Below are positions 44,054 to 55,199 of a DNA stretch of 64,000 nucleotides, piece after piece. The notes beneath the pieces were generated by a model that did no database searches, was not told the origin of the DNA, and saw nothing but the letters and a program-made list of their open reading frames with translations. Positions within the stretch are counted from its first letter, which is position 1, and every line of letters starts with the position of its first letter. The stretch lies in NCBI GenBank assembly GCA_030280995.1, contig JASXTE010000002.1:26013683-26077682 (forward strand), in the 5' to 3' direction. The DNA comes from Hemileia vastatrix. Its lineage: Eukaryota; Basidiomycota; Pucciniomycetes; Pucciniales; Zaghouaniaceae. A program made the position numbers and the translations under genes.

Positions 44054-45190
44054 TGTCGGTCAGTTGTCTAGAAGAGGTAAGAAAAATAGGAGAAAAAGGA
44101 GGAGAGAAGGAGGAGGACAAGGGAAAATAAAGAAATAAACCAAAAATATATATTTAATTTATTTGAGAGGGAAACAACGGTGAGCAACTTTGAGAGGTGA
44201 CAAAAACTTAGATTTTATTAACAATAATATTATTAAATGTAAGGGTTCTGCGCAGCAGACAATTTTAATTACTATCAGACTTAAAGCAACCTTTGATTTG
44301 TTGTATAGAATTTAAATTAGATTTGTATTACTAATAAAAAAATATAAACGTAATAAATTGGTTATTTTAATTTGTTGAGTGTGTAATAAGTGATGATGCT
44401 ACAGGGGAATATCCAAGGCCCTTTTATAGGCAATGGGTCCTCTGAAGCGCTACTATCTTTGTAAATACAATGATTAGAATGGAATAAAACAAATATATCA
44501 AAAGAGTAAATGAAACATAACAATATAGAGAAAAACATGAAACAAATAATTAAAACCCCAATTAAGAATCCAATTTCCCTGTTATTAATTCCCAAATCAG
44601 TAAGTGACAATAGTGAATAACTAAACAAGATTGGAAACATAGGAACTATGAGAAATATAATTCCAAACAGATGGTACATTCTGATTAAAGGACATTTTAA
44701 GTGAAACAAAAAATAATTTGACGCAACAAAACAAACAATTAATCTCAATTTAGTCCAAATTAATTTATTTGTTTTTTCTAACACAATTAAGGGTCAAAAG
44801 AAGCGTCATTAATTATTGTTTAGTATCATATGAGAGGTATTATTTAATATATAAATTTAAGTAATTAATTTAAATATATTATAAATCAATTTTACACTTG
44901 TAATTATAATATATGTTTTTCAATTAATTAAATATAAATTTATAATTATTAAATACATAAAAATGCGCCATTATTTGTAGAATATTTTATATTATGCTCA
45001 ATTTAATTGTATATAAAAATATATATAACCAATAGATTTAATGTAACACTTGTATATAATAAAATTCTTATATAATTTCATTATGCAATAAAATATTAAG
45101 TTATATTCATTAAATACAAGTCTTACCCACTCTTTAAGGTTTTATAATTTATATATCATTTACTGGACTCCTGGAATAGCCTGGCTGACA
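44054..45190 (-). repeat. Element 3 5' LTR
   Basis: 1137 bases; sense-strand start TGTCAGCCAGGCTATTCCAGG at 45190. Partner of 36027-37162. Confidence 0.92.
44420..44430 (-). promoter_or_regulatory. TATA box in element 3 5' LTR
   Basis: Sense strand CCTATAAAAGG, preceded by GACCCATTG. The same CCTATAAAAGG occurs in the element E LTR and the remnants at 32167 and 32714. Confidence 0.65.
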
Positions 45191-45999
45191 GGTGGCGTGT
45201 GACGCCTTGTCAAAGAATGCCGACATGGAGAGTTGGTTCACCAAGACTAAATATTGGGTGATTCCCAAGACAAAAGAGGTAGTCAAAGATATTTGGGATG
45301 ATTAAATTGGGGGCGATCAATCGGTGGGAGCAAATGAGGAGGAGGCTGAAGACGATGTAGCAACCTGGGTGACTCGGGCTGTGAGCAAGAAACAAGTGGT
45401 CGAAGAAGAAGTTGACAAGTTAGTTGAGGATAAAGAGGAAATCTCCATTTCGAGACGGACCCTGAAAAAGCAAAGGGTGGTCATTGAGGATGACAAAGAG
45501 GAAAAGGAAGTGGCGGTGGAGGTCACTCCGAGATTGTTCTTAGAAGCAGACCCCATCTTTGAAGTAAGTCCATTCTCCTAATATTTTATGAATTTAGTTA
45601 CTGATGGTTTTGTTTTAGAATTCAGACGTCATCGCAGAAGTACCTACGGCGGAAGCTTTGAATGTGGAACCCGCTGCTGTGGAAGTGACAGTGTTGATCT
45701 CGACCGAAGATAGATTACCAGTGGTTGCCTCGAAGGAGGAGAATGAAGAAACCCTCAATCAAGTATGGTCAAAAAAGCCTCGCCAGGTTCGGCGAGTGAG
45801 GTTTATTGAAGAATTTAGCGGCAAAATTGATAAGATTGTCAATGTCGCCTCCTTCAAAGTGGGAAAGGAGCTACTGGAAATCGGAGAAGTGATTCCGGTA
45901 GGAGAGGGGGAAATCTTTGAGAAGTGTAGGAAGGAAATAAGGGAGATTTTGGAGAAGATGAAGGAATTGGTTCGGGGAAAAATAAAAGAGAGAATTTAA

Positions 46000-46904
46000 A
46001 ATGGAAAGAGAAAAGAAAAGTAAAAAACAATTTGTATTTAGTTATTTTATTTTGTTGTTTTATAAAAATTTTAATATTTTATTTTTTTATAAGATTTTGA
46101 GAGAAAAAGGAAAATACAGAAAAAAAATTTAAATAGAATTTTGTTTTAAAATTTTAAAAGAAGAAGTTTAAATGAGAGAGGAAAAGAAAGAGTATTTGAT
46201 TGAAGGAGTTTTAGTTTTAAAGTTTGAAAAGAAAAAGAATTAAGTAAGAAGAAAGAAAGAAAGAAAGAAATAATTGATTGAAATAATTTTGTTGTAAATA
46301 AAATTTAATGAAAAGAAACAATTTGTTATTTATGAAATTTTGTTAATTGAAGATTTGAGGATTTTAGTTATTTGAAAAAAGAAAAGAAAGAAAAGAAGAG
46401 AAGAAATAAATTTTAAAAGAGTTTTGAAAGAAAAGAAGTAATTTGTTTGAAGGATTTAAAAGAGAGATTTAGAGGTTGAAGTGAAGTTTGAGAAGATGGT
46501 TGTGTTGCGTTTGTGAAGAATTTTGATAGTTTGAGGAAAAGAAATTTTAAAAGAAAGAATTTATATAGAAAATTGAGAAGGAAAAAAAGAAAAAAAAGAA
46601 AATTTTTAAAGAAAAAGATTTTAATTTTATTTGTTTTATTTTATAATTTTAATTTAATTTAATTTTTTATTTATTTATTTTTTAATTTGAATTTTTATTT
46701 TGTTTATTTTAAAGAAGGTTGAAAAACTTTGAAAAGAAAAAGAATAAAGAAGAAAACAAAATTAAGTAATTTTTCAGAAGTAAAGATGTTTTAGATTTTA
46801 AAAAGAAGAAAAGAAAAGAGAAAAAAGAAAAAAAAAGAGAAAGAAAAAATAAAAGAGAGTTTTAAGGTTTTGGTTTTAAAGGATATTTAAGATGAAAAGA
46901 TTTT
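46000..46904. other. 900-base purine-skewed stretch in element C
   Basis: Between the antisense ORF and the chromodomain end. The plus strand is dominated by A/G runs of the GAAAAGAAAGA type, i.e. polypyrimidine on the gag-pol sense strand. No ORF is supported; it may serve as the 3' non-coding region of both convergent transcripts. Confidence 0.55.
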
Positions 46905-49900
46905 AGGAGTTCAGGGGCATTAGAAACATTGATGGCTGATTTCCAGGATGTTTTGTCTGAGTCATCGAGGAAGCCTTCCCATTCCATGAGGTATTGAAGT
47001 TTCCCCTTGGGCATTCTTGAATCAAGGATGCGGCTTACTTCCCACTCTAGATGGTCTTCTACTTTGAACGGTTCAGGAGGAGGTTGGTTCTTGCCCGGGT
47101 ATGTTTCTCGAGCCAGTTCCAGGAGAGATACATGAAAAACAAGGTGAATAGCCTGTCATTTAGGAGTTAGCTTGAGTCGAAATGCAATTTTAGAGACTTC
47201 AGAGTTGATTTCAAATGGTCCCAAGCGGTTTTCAGCCAGTTTCTTTGATGGTTGAGTCGTTCAAATGTTTTGTGCGTTGAGCCATACTTTGTCGCCTGGT
47301 TTAAAAGAAGGAGCAGTTTGTCAATGTTTGTCGGCCTGTTCCTTGTACCTTCTAACTGCTAATTCGAAATTTGATTTAAGTTCCTCTTGGAGTCGTGATA
47401 TGGTTCAAAGATAATGTTCTTCAGGATGATTAGTTCCTACATGGATTGAGTTGAATTGAGGATGTCTTCCATAAACAGTTTCAAAAGGAGATTGTTGTGT
47501 TGAAGAATGAGTCAAGTTATTATAAGCAAATTTGTCCAATGGTAACCATGTGGTCCAATCGTCTTGTTGGTAACTGACATGCATTTGAAGGTGTTGTTTG
47601 AGGATTTGGTTGACCGTTTCTGTTTGCCCATCAGTTTCAGGATGATAGGCTGTGGAGAGGTTCCTTGTGATATTGAGTTGTCGACACAGTTGAGTCCAGA
47701 ATGTGGATACAAACAATGATCCTCTATCTGAAATAATATCATTAGGTAAGCCGTGTTTGGAAAATACATATTCTAGAAACAATTTTGACAAACCTTCTGC
47801 TGTAGCAGTAGTAGTGGTTTTAATGAAAAAAGACATCTTTGAAAATCTATCTACTATTAATAATATAGCATCAAAATTATTAGAAAGAGGAAGTTAAGAA
47901 ATAAAATCCATTGATAAAGATTCCCAAGGTTTAGAGGGAATAGGAAGTGGTTGAAGCAACCCATACTTCCGGTGACGGGGAGCCTTATTCCTATTACATT
48001 TTGAACAAGCTTTTATATAGGCCTTGATTTCCCTGGTCATACCTGGCCAGAAGAGATCCCTTGCTATTAACTGGTAGGTTTTATCAACCCCAAAATGACC
48101 AGCTAATGGAGAATCATGTCGACTATTGAAAATCCATAATTTTATTTCATTGTTGTCGGGTATGACTACTCTTCTCTCAAAAACTAATAGACCTGATTCA
48201 ATACTAAATCTTTTGGCCCCTTGCTTCGAGAGTATTTTATCTTTTAACCCTAAACAATAATTGTCCTTTGACTGAGCTTCGAGGATGTTGGATAGTGGAT
48301 TTTGAAAAGATTGAATTGTCATCAAATTAAGTTGATGAGTCGTTAACATTGATTCGTTGAAGATTGATTTCACATTTTCTGGGTTCTTGTAAGCAAATGA
48401 GTCCCCCCACTGTGGATAAACGTTGTCCCGATGTGACAAGATATCTGGGACAATGCAGTTCTTACCTGGGCAATAGGAAATAGAAAAAGAAAATTCAGAC
48501 AGAAATTCAGCCCACCTGGCTTGACGCCTGGTTAACACTTTGGAAGACATAAAGTATTTCAAAGCATTAAGGTCTGTTAAAATTTGAAAAGGACTATCTA
48601 AGCTGAGAAGAAAAGAGCACCATTTTTTAAGACAATGAATAATAGCTAAAACCTCTTTGTCATGAATTTCATAATTTAATTCTGCTGCAATGAGTTTGCG
48701 TGACTCAAAAGCAACAGGATGAAACAATTTTGTTTCAGGATTCAATTGAGAAATGATCCCTGCGATAGCATAATCGCTTGCATCTGTCTTGACTATTGTC
48801 AAAGCAGAAGGATCAAAGTGTCAAAGAATTGGAGCTGTGGTGAACGCCGTCTTCAATGCTTCAAATTCCTTCCGTGCTGTGGAAGTAAAAACAAAAGGAA
48901 TATCTTTTCTAAGAAGAGAAGTAAGATTGGAAATAGTTTTAGAGTAATCTTTAATAAATCTTCTATAGAAATTTGTGAAACCCAAGAATCCCTGGAGGGA
49001 TTTAACCGATTTGGGCTCAGGTCATTCCAGGACCTTTTGGACTTTTTTGTTGTCCATGACTAATCCATCAGTGGATAACATAAAACCCAAAAAATCAATA
49101 GATTTAAGGTGGAATTCGCATTTATTATGCTTGGCGTAGAGACCGTGATCTCCAAGTTGATTTAGAACTTGTCGAACATGATGAATATGTTCATCTAGTG
49201 TCTTTGAGAAAATTAAAATATCATCTAAATAGACGACAAAAAATTGTTCGACAACATCTTGAAAGATGTCATTGACAAAAGTTTGAAAAGTAGATGGTGC
49301 ATTACACAATCCAAAAGGCATAACTAAATATTCAAAACTACCAAATCTAGTGCGCATTGCAGTCAGTGGTTCATGACCTTCCACAATGCGAATATGATTG
49401 TAAGCACCTCTAAGATCAATTTTAGAAAAGAAATTAGCACCATTGAAAAGGGTAAGAAGAAATGACATAGGGGGAACAGGATATGCATTCTTCTTAGTGA
49501 CTGTGTTGAGCTTTCTATAGTCAACACACAACCTAAGACTACCATCCTTCTTTTTTACAAAGAGAGCAGGGGAGCCTGTTGGAGATTTACTGGCTCTGAT
49601 GAAACCTTTGGCTACATTCTCTGCAATGTAGTCTCAAAGAACTTGAGATTTGTCCTTCAACAAAGAATAGACAGGACCTGCCGGAGGTACTGGACCTATT
49701 AACTCTATCTGATGGTCCTAGGGTCAATGAGGTGGTAACTTATTGGCCTTGCCGATTGAAAAAAACATCAAGGAAATCATGATAGATTTCTGGTAGAGTT
49801 TATTTAATGGCTTCAACATCGATTTGGTCGTCCTCATCATCTTCGAGGGAATCTGTCAAGGGAAGACCAGAATTGAGAGAGCATAATTTGATTGCTTTGA

Positions 49901-50416
49901 GGCAATTTAAATCCTCTTCGAGTGAAGTCATCAAGCTAGAAAGGTTAGCCAATTGCTCATTTAAAGAAAGATCAGATTCTTGCAAGTCATCTGGCAGAGA
50001 TTTGTCCTCTAGCAGGACATTTTCAGGCGGGTTGTTTAACTCCCTATTGACCTTCATTGAAGAATCAGAAAGATACTTAGTATGTGGGGTGATCAATCCC
50101 CGTGTCAAATTAATTTCAGGATTCCAATGCGTTAAAAAGTCATTGCCAAGAATAGTATCATCCATCCTTGGGGCATCCAAGACTGATAATTCCCACTCGA
50201 AGGGGGAAAGTTCAGAAAGTTGATAACCCATAAAACTTTTTTACTGACCCAATATTTGGGTTCCTCTGATTCGACCAAGTAAATTGGAGTTCGATCAATA
50301 TCTGTAAATGTCAGCTGTAACTTCTTGGCAAAAGATAAACTAACAAAAGAAATTGAAGCTCCAGAGTCTATAAGACAACTGAAGGGGGTATCCTCTTTAA
50401 AAAGAATGAATCTCAA
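46905..50416 (-). pseudogene. Pol of element C: protease, RT, RNase H, integrase, chromodomain
   Basis: Read right to left: protease C-L-I-D-S-G-A-S (about 50370) with D-D-T-I-L-G-N-D-F; RT with [20 protein letters not shown] and catalytic Y-L-D-D-I-L-I-F (about 49230); RNase H T-D-A-S-D-Y-A-I-A-G; integrase zinc site H..H..C-S-K-C-N, S-M-D-F-I-S, S-D-R-G-S-L-F and Y-H-P-E-T-D-G-Q-T-E; and a chromodomain W-E-V-S-R-I-L-D..Y-L-M-E-W-E-G-F ending near 46905. At least six in-frame stops or shifts split it (for example at about 47890, 47404, 49635). A normal Ty3 chromovirus layout, inactive in this copy. Confidence 0.85.
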
Positions 50417-50508
50417 GTGATTTAAGGCAACTCAAGTCCTTAAGACATGGAGGTTCTGTGCACTGGGAGAGATAAGATAGTTTGCTTTGCAAACAAGTAA
50501 ACTATCTA

Positions 50509-51696
50509 CTAGTTTTTTGACTTTGAACTAGTACCTTCTATTTCCTTCAATTTTACACAATCTTCCAGCTTGTGCTTACCCCCACAATACATACATAACC
50601 CATTATCTGCTTGCCTCTTCCTCTCAGCTTCTTTAAGTTCCCCTTTAAGATCCAGTACTTTACTGATATCGCCTGGGGTCGAGCTATTCGGTTGAGGTTT
50701 GTCCTTTCCCTTATTGGGTTTGGATTGAATCGAGGAGGATTGAGTTGTCCGTGGGTGTGAAGAAGGTCCCGATTTAAAATTTAGGCCTTGAGATTTGTTG
50801 GTGTATTGACGATGTTGAAGTCGTCCTTGGTAAACGCCGTCAAGTTCGAGGGTTTGATCCATTAAATCTGTAAAAGTAGTCATCTTCTGACCGTGAAGAT
50901 TTAACTGATCCATAATCCTTGAAGGAAGTCCTTTTTTGAAATGATACTTGAGGACAGCATCATTCCAACCTACTCGAGTTTGAAGTTCTCTGAAGTTTAA
51001 GATATATTCAGAGGTTTTACCATTATCACTCATGTGAAGAAAATCAAGTTCAATTTATGCGTTGTCAGTTTCATTAGGTTTACCGAACAACGTGAAGAGT
51101 TGGTCTTTGAACTTTTCCCAGTTATTAATCAGTAAGTGGGTTTTGGTCAAAGAGAGCATGAGAAGATAGGGTTTGAACCATCTTTCTGATTTTCTGGCTA
51201 GGGATGAAGAAGCATAAAAAACCTTCAATCGGTCGTTATTGAAGGTTCAAGGTTCATTATGGAACAGAAGATTGCTGGTTTGGAAGAAGGGCCGCAATCT
51301 GTCTGGATGTTCTCCATCAAATTTATCAGGAGATTTCATAGAAGGAGTTTTGAATTTAGATCCCTCTGAAGACGTTGAATTTGAAAGGTTCTTCATGAAA
51401 AGTCTCATGAAATCTTACAGAGAATTAGATGGTCCAGGTTCTGAAGGTTGACCAGAAGGGTGATTAGCAGGGGCAGATGGCGCCTCGTGCATTGTATCCT
51501 CTCCTTCTTCATCATCATTAGAATCATCAAAATCTTGTTGGATGTCTTCCACAGATTGGAATGAATGTTGCCATTCCCTAAGGTCAAGAGGTTCCAGGGA
51601 GTAAGTCCAGGAAACAGGCCGTGTGGCTGTTGGCCTGCATCTGGCGCAAGCTCTAGTAGTAGGGCCTATAGGAGGAGTGCGTTGAACAGGTGCCAT
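50509..51696 (-). pseudogene. Gag of element C
   Basis: Starts M-A-P-V-Q-R-T-P-P at 51696. The core K-F-D-G-E-H-P-D-R-L-R-P lies near 51325, followed by W-E-K-F-K-D-Q-L-F-T-L-F-G. The last open part (50509-51033) carries the zinc knuckle C-M-Y-C-G-G-K-H-K-L-E-D-C and ends S-S-K-S-K-N. Three or four stops interrupt it, e.g. at about 51414. Related fragment at 29693-31247 has different breaks, so both decayed separately. Confidence 0.82.
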
Positions 51697-51754
51697 TTTA
51701 AGAATTTAAAAAACACCTGAAAAGGACGTAGTAGTGCAAAGAATGAGAACTACG

Positions 51755-51770
51755 GAGAATTAAATTATAC
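51755..51770 (-). other. Self-priming-type primer site of element C
   Basis: Sense GTATAATTTAATTCTC lies immediately inside the 5' LTR, where a tRNA site (TGG..) is expected and absent. It is complementary, with one mismatch in 14, to the sense strand of 52103-52116 within the LTR, about 35-40 bases downstream of a TATA box. That is the arrangement of self-primed elements such as Tf1. Confidence 0.55.
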
Positions 51771-52584
51771 TGTCACCGGACAACCTACACACAAAGGTTG
51801 AGGGTGTTCCTGGAAGTGAGATGGAGAGAGGAGTTCAGAAACTTTGTCGAAACACAGAGGAATGAATCGAGGAAGTGATTCAAAGATGACTCGAAGGGAG
51901 AACTGCTGCTTTGAGTTATGTTTAAGAAGTATTCTAATATAATTTAAAGGTAATATTAAAATTCTTAAGATCTCACAAAGGGTTGGAAACTCAACAATCA
52001 AAGATTTAGGATTTAGAAATGATTATTGAGAAAATAAAGAAAGATACAATAATAATGATTTTAACTTTAAAGCTTTTACCACTATTAACTATAAATACGT
52101 TTTATAACTTAATTCTAAAGAATATCAAACCACAAATCCCAACCCCTTTTATATCCTTTACTCCTCCTTGCATTGACCTCATACCCATCCACTATTCCGC
52201 ACACCACAGACCATTAAAAATACATCCATTACACCTGGACCCTCCTCACTAACATCCGTTAACCCTTTAATCCTCCACTATCCATTCCGTCTATGCTCAC
52301 TACCCCTTTTAATAATTCACAGACATTTAATAAACCTTTTAGTGCACCATTACATTGACTATTGCGCTGTGCGTCGCTTATTGAAGAAAAGACTGAGACA
52401 CACTATTGAGATATTGACTAATTTAGATTTAGAGTTTAGACTAGCACGGTTGAATAGCGAGTACACAAAGGAAAGTCGCAGTTGCTATGGAAAATTGCTT
52501 TCTGCGCTTCGAGTATGGATTTAGACCTCTGTATTATTGATTTAATGAGCTGATTTTGCCTCGAGTGTCACGTGGCACGTGACA
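51771..52584 (-). repeat. Element C 5' LTR
   Basis: 814 bases, same length as the 3' LTR. The plus-strand outer edge CACGTGGCACGTGACA lies next to the MITE remainder. Confidence 0.92.
52144..52155 (-). promoter_or_regulatory. TATA box in element C 5' LTR
   Basis: Sense strand GGATATAAAAGG, conserved in the other two family-C LTRs (about 35314 and 31694). The self-priming complement starts about 35-40 bases downstream, a plausible transcript start. Confidence 0.6.
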
Positions 52585-52604
52585 GCCCCCCATATTGTGT
52601 GATG
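52585..52604 (+). mobile_element. CACTA-type MITE, right part
   Basis: GCCCCCCATATTGTGTGATG completes the MITE begun at 34692; the following TAT is its target duplication and the first GCCCC is the duplicated element C target. Confidence 0.88.
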
Positions 52605-53269
52605 TATAGTATATGCCATTATAATACTTTAAATACACACATACATCCACCTTTTATAGACCTTATGTACTTTAATTAGGTTGGAATATTCTAAGGTAAT
52701 CTTAAGAACCTTAGACATAAGGTTAAATAACTTTTAAGTGGACTTAAAGCTCTTATTTTCATCAATATAGTGAAATTATCAATAAATGCACTTTAAATCA
52801 CTTAAATTTGAATATATGCACTATAAATTTTATAATATTGAAATTGAACTTTGACAAGTCAGTTTGCCTTATTAAGGAATATTTTTTTGGCTACGTAAAA
52901 TTATAAAAATAATTCTTTTAAAAAATTAAAGTTTTTATGCTAGTAATGTCTTCTGTGTACTGGCCTTATTCAGCCTGTACTTATCCTACTTGCATAGCTT
53001 CATTATTTAAAAAGCTAGAAATTTCACACTAAAATTACCCCACATATTTTTCTCCATATGTGTAAATGCACTATAATAAGCAAAAGGTGCTTATTTAGTG
53101 TCCTAATTTTATTATTAGTGCATTGACCTCATGATATGCACTAATTTCATTAATAACCTCAATATTTGCACCTAGATGTCACTACTACAGTTAAAATTTC
53201 CTACTTAGTCAAGGATTTACCCATGAAAGCACCTTCCAAGACTCTGCATTCAGTCACCCCACATTTCAC
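52605..53269. other. AT-rich stretch, possibly continuing the family-B LTR
   Basis: No ORF. Contains several scattered GCACTA/TGCACT words and TTTTATAGACC. Before the MITE landed it was joined to the LTR start at 34562-34691, so it may be the rest of that LTR, but similarity to other family LTRs is too weak to claim by eye. Confidence 0.35.
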
Positions 53270-54264
53270 ATTGTAGAAAGACTCTTACAGTGGCCTTGCT
53301 GTAAGAAGGATCCAAGGGAGTTGGATAAACATGAGATAACCCTGTCCCTTTTAGTAAAATAAGATCTCAAAATTAACTAGGCTAAAATTTATGCTTGGTA
53401 AGAAAATTAATTTTTTACCAGATTTATTTAATGGTTTTTTGATGTTAGAATTGGTGTTCTTAATCTAATATAAAGAAATACAACAAAAAGTTCTACCAGA
53501 GAAAAGTCATTTAAATGATTGAATTTATATGTTTTTATAAAGTTTTTTATTTTTGTATACAGAAGTTATAAATTAGTTCCTAAAGGTGAGAATCTTCCAA
53601 TGATACCCTAAAAGTATATATATAAGAGTATTTAAGTATAGTTTATGAAGTGTTATTTAAAAGTTTTATTTTTATAAGGGTATTACAAAATATGAAATAT
53701 TATGTAAATTTAATGATGGTTGTTAAAGTGAAGTCTTCTGATTACTTTCTGTTTTTAAATTTAAAGTCTGGATTTTGTATATGTAATACTAAGTTATGTG
53801 CACAACTTTCCCTGCCCGAGCTTGTCAAGACTTCCAGACTCAATCAGAACATTTAAACCTTGATAAAAAATTAAGAAAAATTAAATATTATAGAGCTAAT
53901 TCTCTTTTAAATTACTAAAAAAATTTACTAGTCTTCTCAGCCCTATTCCTCCATCTAAAAGTCATCGAAGTTAAATAATTTGTCAAAAATCAAAAATATT
54001 TAGTAAACTTTATAAAATAATTAAAAATATAAGAAAAATAGCAAAAATTATTAAAAAAATTATTAAGGTTCTTTAGCTTCTTAAATTTCAGTTGCATGTA
54101 TTTTCAAGCCCATAGATATAATTTCCTTTGTAAAATAAATGTTTTCTTTTGCCCTTTTGAATCAACCAAATTTCGCTATAATAAAATAAAATAAATCCTA
54201 TATGTCAATAAACTACCAAATTACCCTTCCAAAATAATAGTCCACTAAACTTTTTACTGTAAAA
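53270..54264 (-). repeat. Element F 3' LTR
   Basis: Diverged match to the element 1 LTR: CTCTTACAG.GGCCTTGCTGTAAG near the left end, conserved spacing of TTATAGAGCTA and TCATCGAAGTTAA blocks, and TCCTCTCTCCAATGAAGAA after its right edge where element 1 has its polypurine tract. The CGTACGGAGTC array is missing. Confidence 0.75.
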
Positions 54265-54639
54265 TCCTCTCTCCAATGAAGAATTTACTCATTCTTAAAT
54301 TTTCATAATTGATCAATACAAAATTCATTTTCACTTTTTCTTCTCCAACTCTTCATATTTTCCATTACTTCCAATACACATATTTTGATTAAACTTCATC
54401 ATCATCATTTAATATCTTTGAAGGATTTATATTTTGCATGAAAATTGTGTTCCAGATACAAGGTTCCTTGTTTAATGTCTAACCCTGGCCTCCCTTGAAG
54501 AACTGCCTGTGATCTCTGCAGGCTAAAAAAAGTAAAATGTATTTGTGAAATAATTCCTTCCAGAATCAACGTCTACACAGGCCTAGAAACCTTACAGGAT
54601 CCTACCATACCCAAAAAGAGAATATTCAAAATTCCAACT

Positions 54640-55082
54640 TTCTTTATGAATATTAGGGCAAAACATCTTCCTCCTCCAAAAAACCTAATCCTGTTCTTGA
54701 GCTTCCACATCCATCTCAAGATCCTAATCCCATTATTCCAGTTTCTCCTTTTAGTTTTACTGAAAATTTATTTCCTGGCTCTCAAAGTTTTTCCATATTT
54801 ATCAATTTCTAAATCCACCTAATAATTTATCTACTCCTTTAAAAGCTATTGAAGTCACCAATACAGGTGATGATGGCTGGGCTCAAACTGACTATATAAA
54901 TCATTATCCTAAAATTCATAGATACCTCTTTTTAGAATTTTGTGATGATATGAAACCCAAAAATTTGGCTTATTTTCAAGAAAACCCAGCCAGTGATAAT
55001 GAAGACATTGTGAAGAGATTATTGCTTATGCAGAATTTTGATGCTGATGCAGAAAGATTTCAAAGAGGTTTTTTGTTTTAAG
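54640..55082 (+). pseudogene. Unrecognised plus-strand ORF remnant in element F tail
   Basis: Antisense to the element. Readable pieces in two frames: P-H-P-S-Q-D-P-N-P-I-I-P-V-S-P-F and, after a one-base shift near 54810, T-G-D-D-G-W-A-Q-T-D-Y-I-N-H-Y-P-K and A-F-Q/E-N-P-A-S-D-N-E-D-I-V-K-R-type acidic sequence ending at a TAA near 55080. No family recognised. It lies between the LTR and the stem-loop tail, a position where element C has its antisense ORF. Confidence 0.35.
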
Positions 55083-55199
55083 TGTTATTCTCTTCTTTAA
55101 AATTTGTTTCTTTAGTGCTGGTAAACATGCTTTCTGGCTGATCCTATTTTCTTTCTAACTTTTATTGATATAAAATTAAAACAAAATGTATTTTCCTTG

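Larger units (their letters stand above)
36027..45190 (-). mobile_element. Element 3: Ty3/gypsy chromovirus nested in element C
   Basis: Near-identical LTRs of 1136 and 1137 bases flank one gag-pol reading frame broken only by two nonsense codons. LTR ends are TGTCAGCC..GACCGACA on the sense strand. No clean target duplication was found (flanks AAGGT and GGTGG). Family relatives in the window are at 18290, 33086, 59878 and element E (60272). Confidence 0.9.
35851..45999 (+). pseudogene. Antisense zinc-cluster-like accessory ORF of element C, split by element 3
   Basis: Exon parts lie at 35851-36026 and 45191-45999, opposite to gag-pol. The first part starts M-D-F-P-T-P-T-P-T-P-P and, after a TAA at about 35920, has a Cys-rich segment A-C-E-S-M-E-Y-F-C..K-C-K-F-C; a further C-D-A-L lies just after the insertion. 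Then come a TAA near 45302, a long acidic, Lys/Glu-rich segment, and an intron at 45564-45618 (GTAAGT..TTTTAG, 55 nt) that keeps the frame. The C-terminal part is charged and probably helical, ending K-I-K-E-R-I at 45999. I do not recognise a family; the Cys pattern recalls small zinc clusters. Two stops and element 3 make this copy dead. Confidence 0.6.
34938..52584 (-). mobile_element. Element C: Ty3/gypsy chromovirus, interrupted by element 3
   Basis: Two 814-base LTRs flank gag, protease, RT, RNase H, integrase and a C-terminal chromodomain, all minus strand, with several stops, plus an antisense spliced ORF near the 3' end. It inserted in a MITE: flanks GTCCC and GCCCC are a 5-bp duplication with one change, GCCCC being the sequence in the intact MITE. 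Element 3 (36027-45190) lies inside the antisense ORF. Without element 3 the length is about 8.5 kb. Confidence 0.9.

Noticed and set aside
36022..45195. A 5-bp target duplication for element 3
   Set aside because: Flanks AAGGT and GGTGG do not match; only a 3-base GGT overlap exists, which is not enough to claim a duplication.
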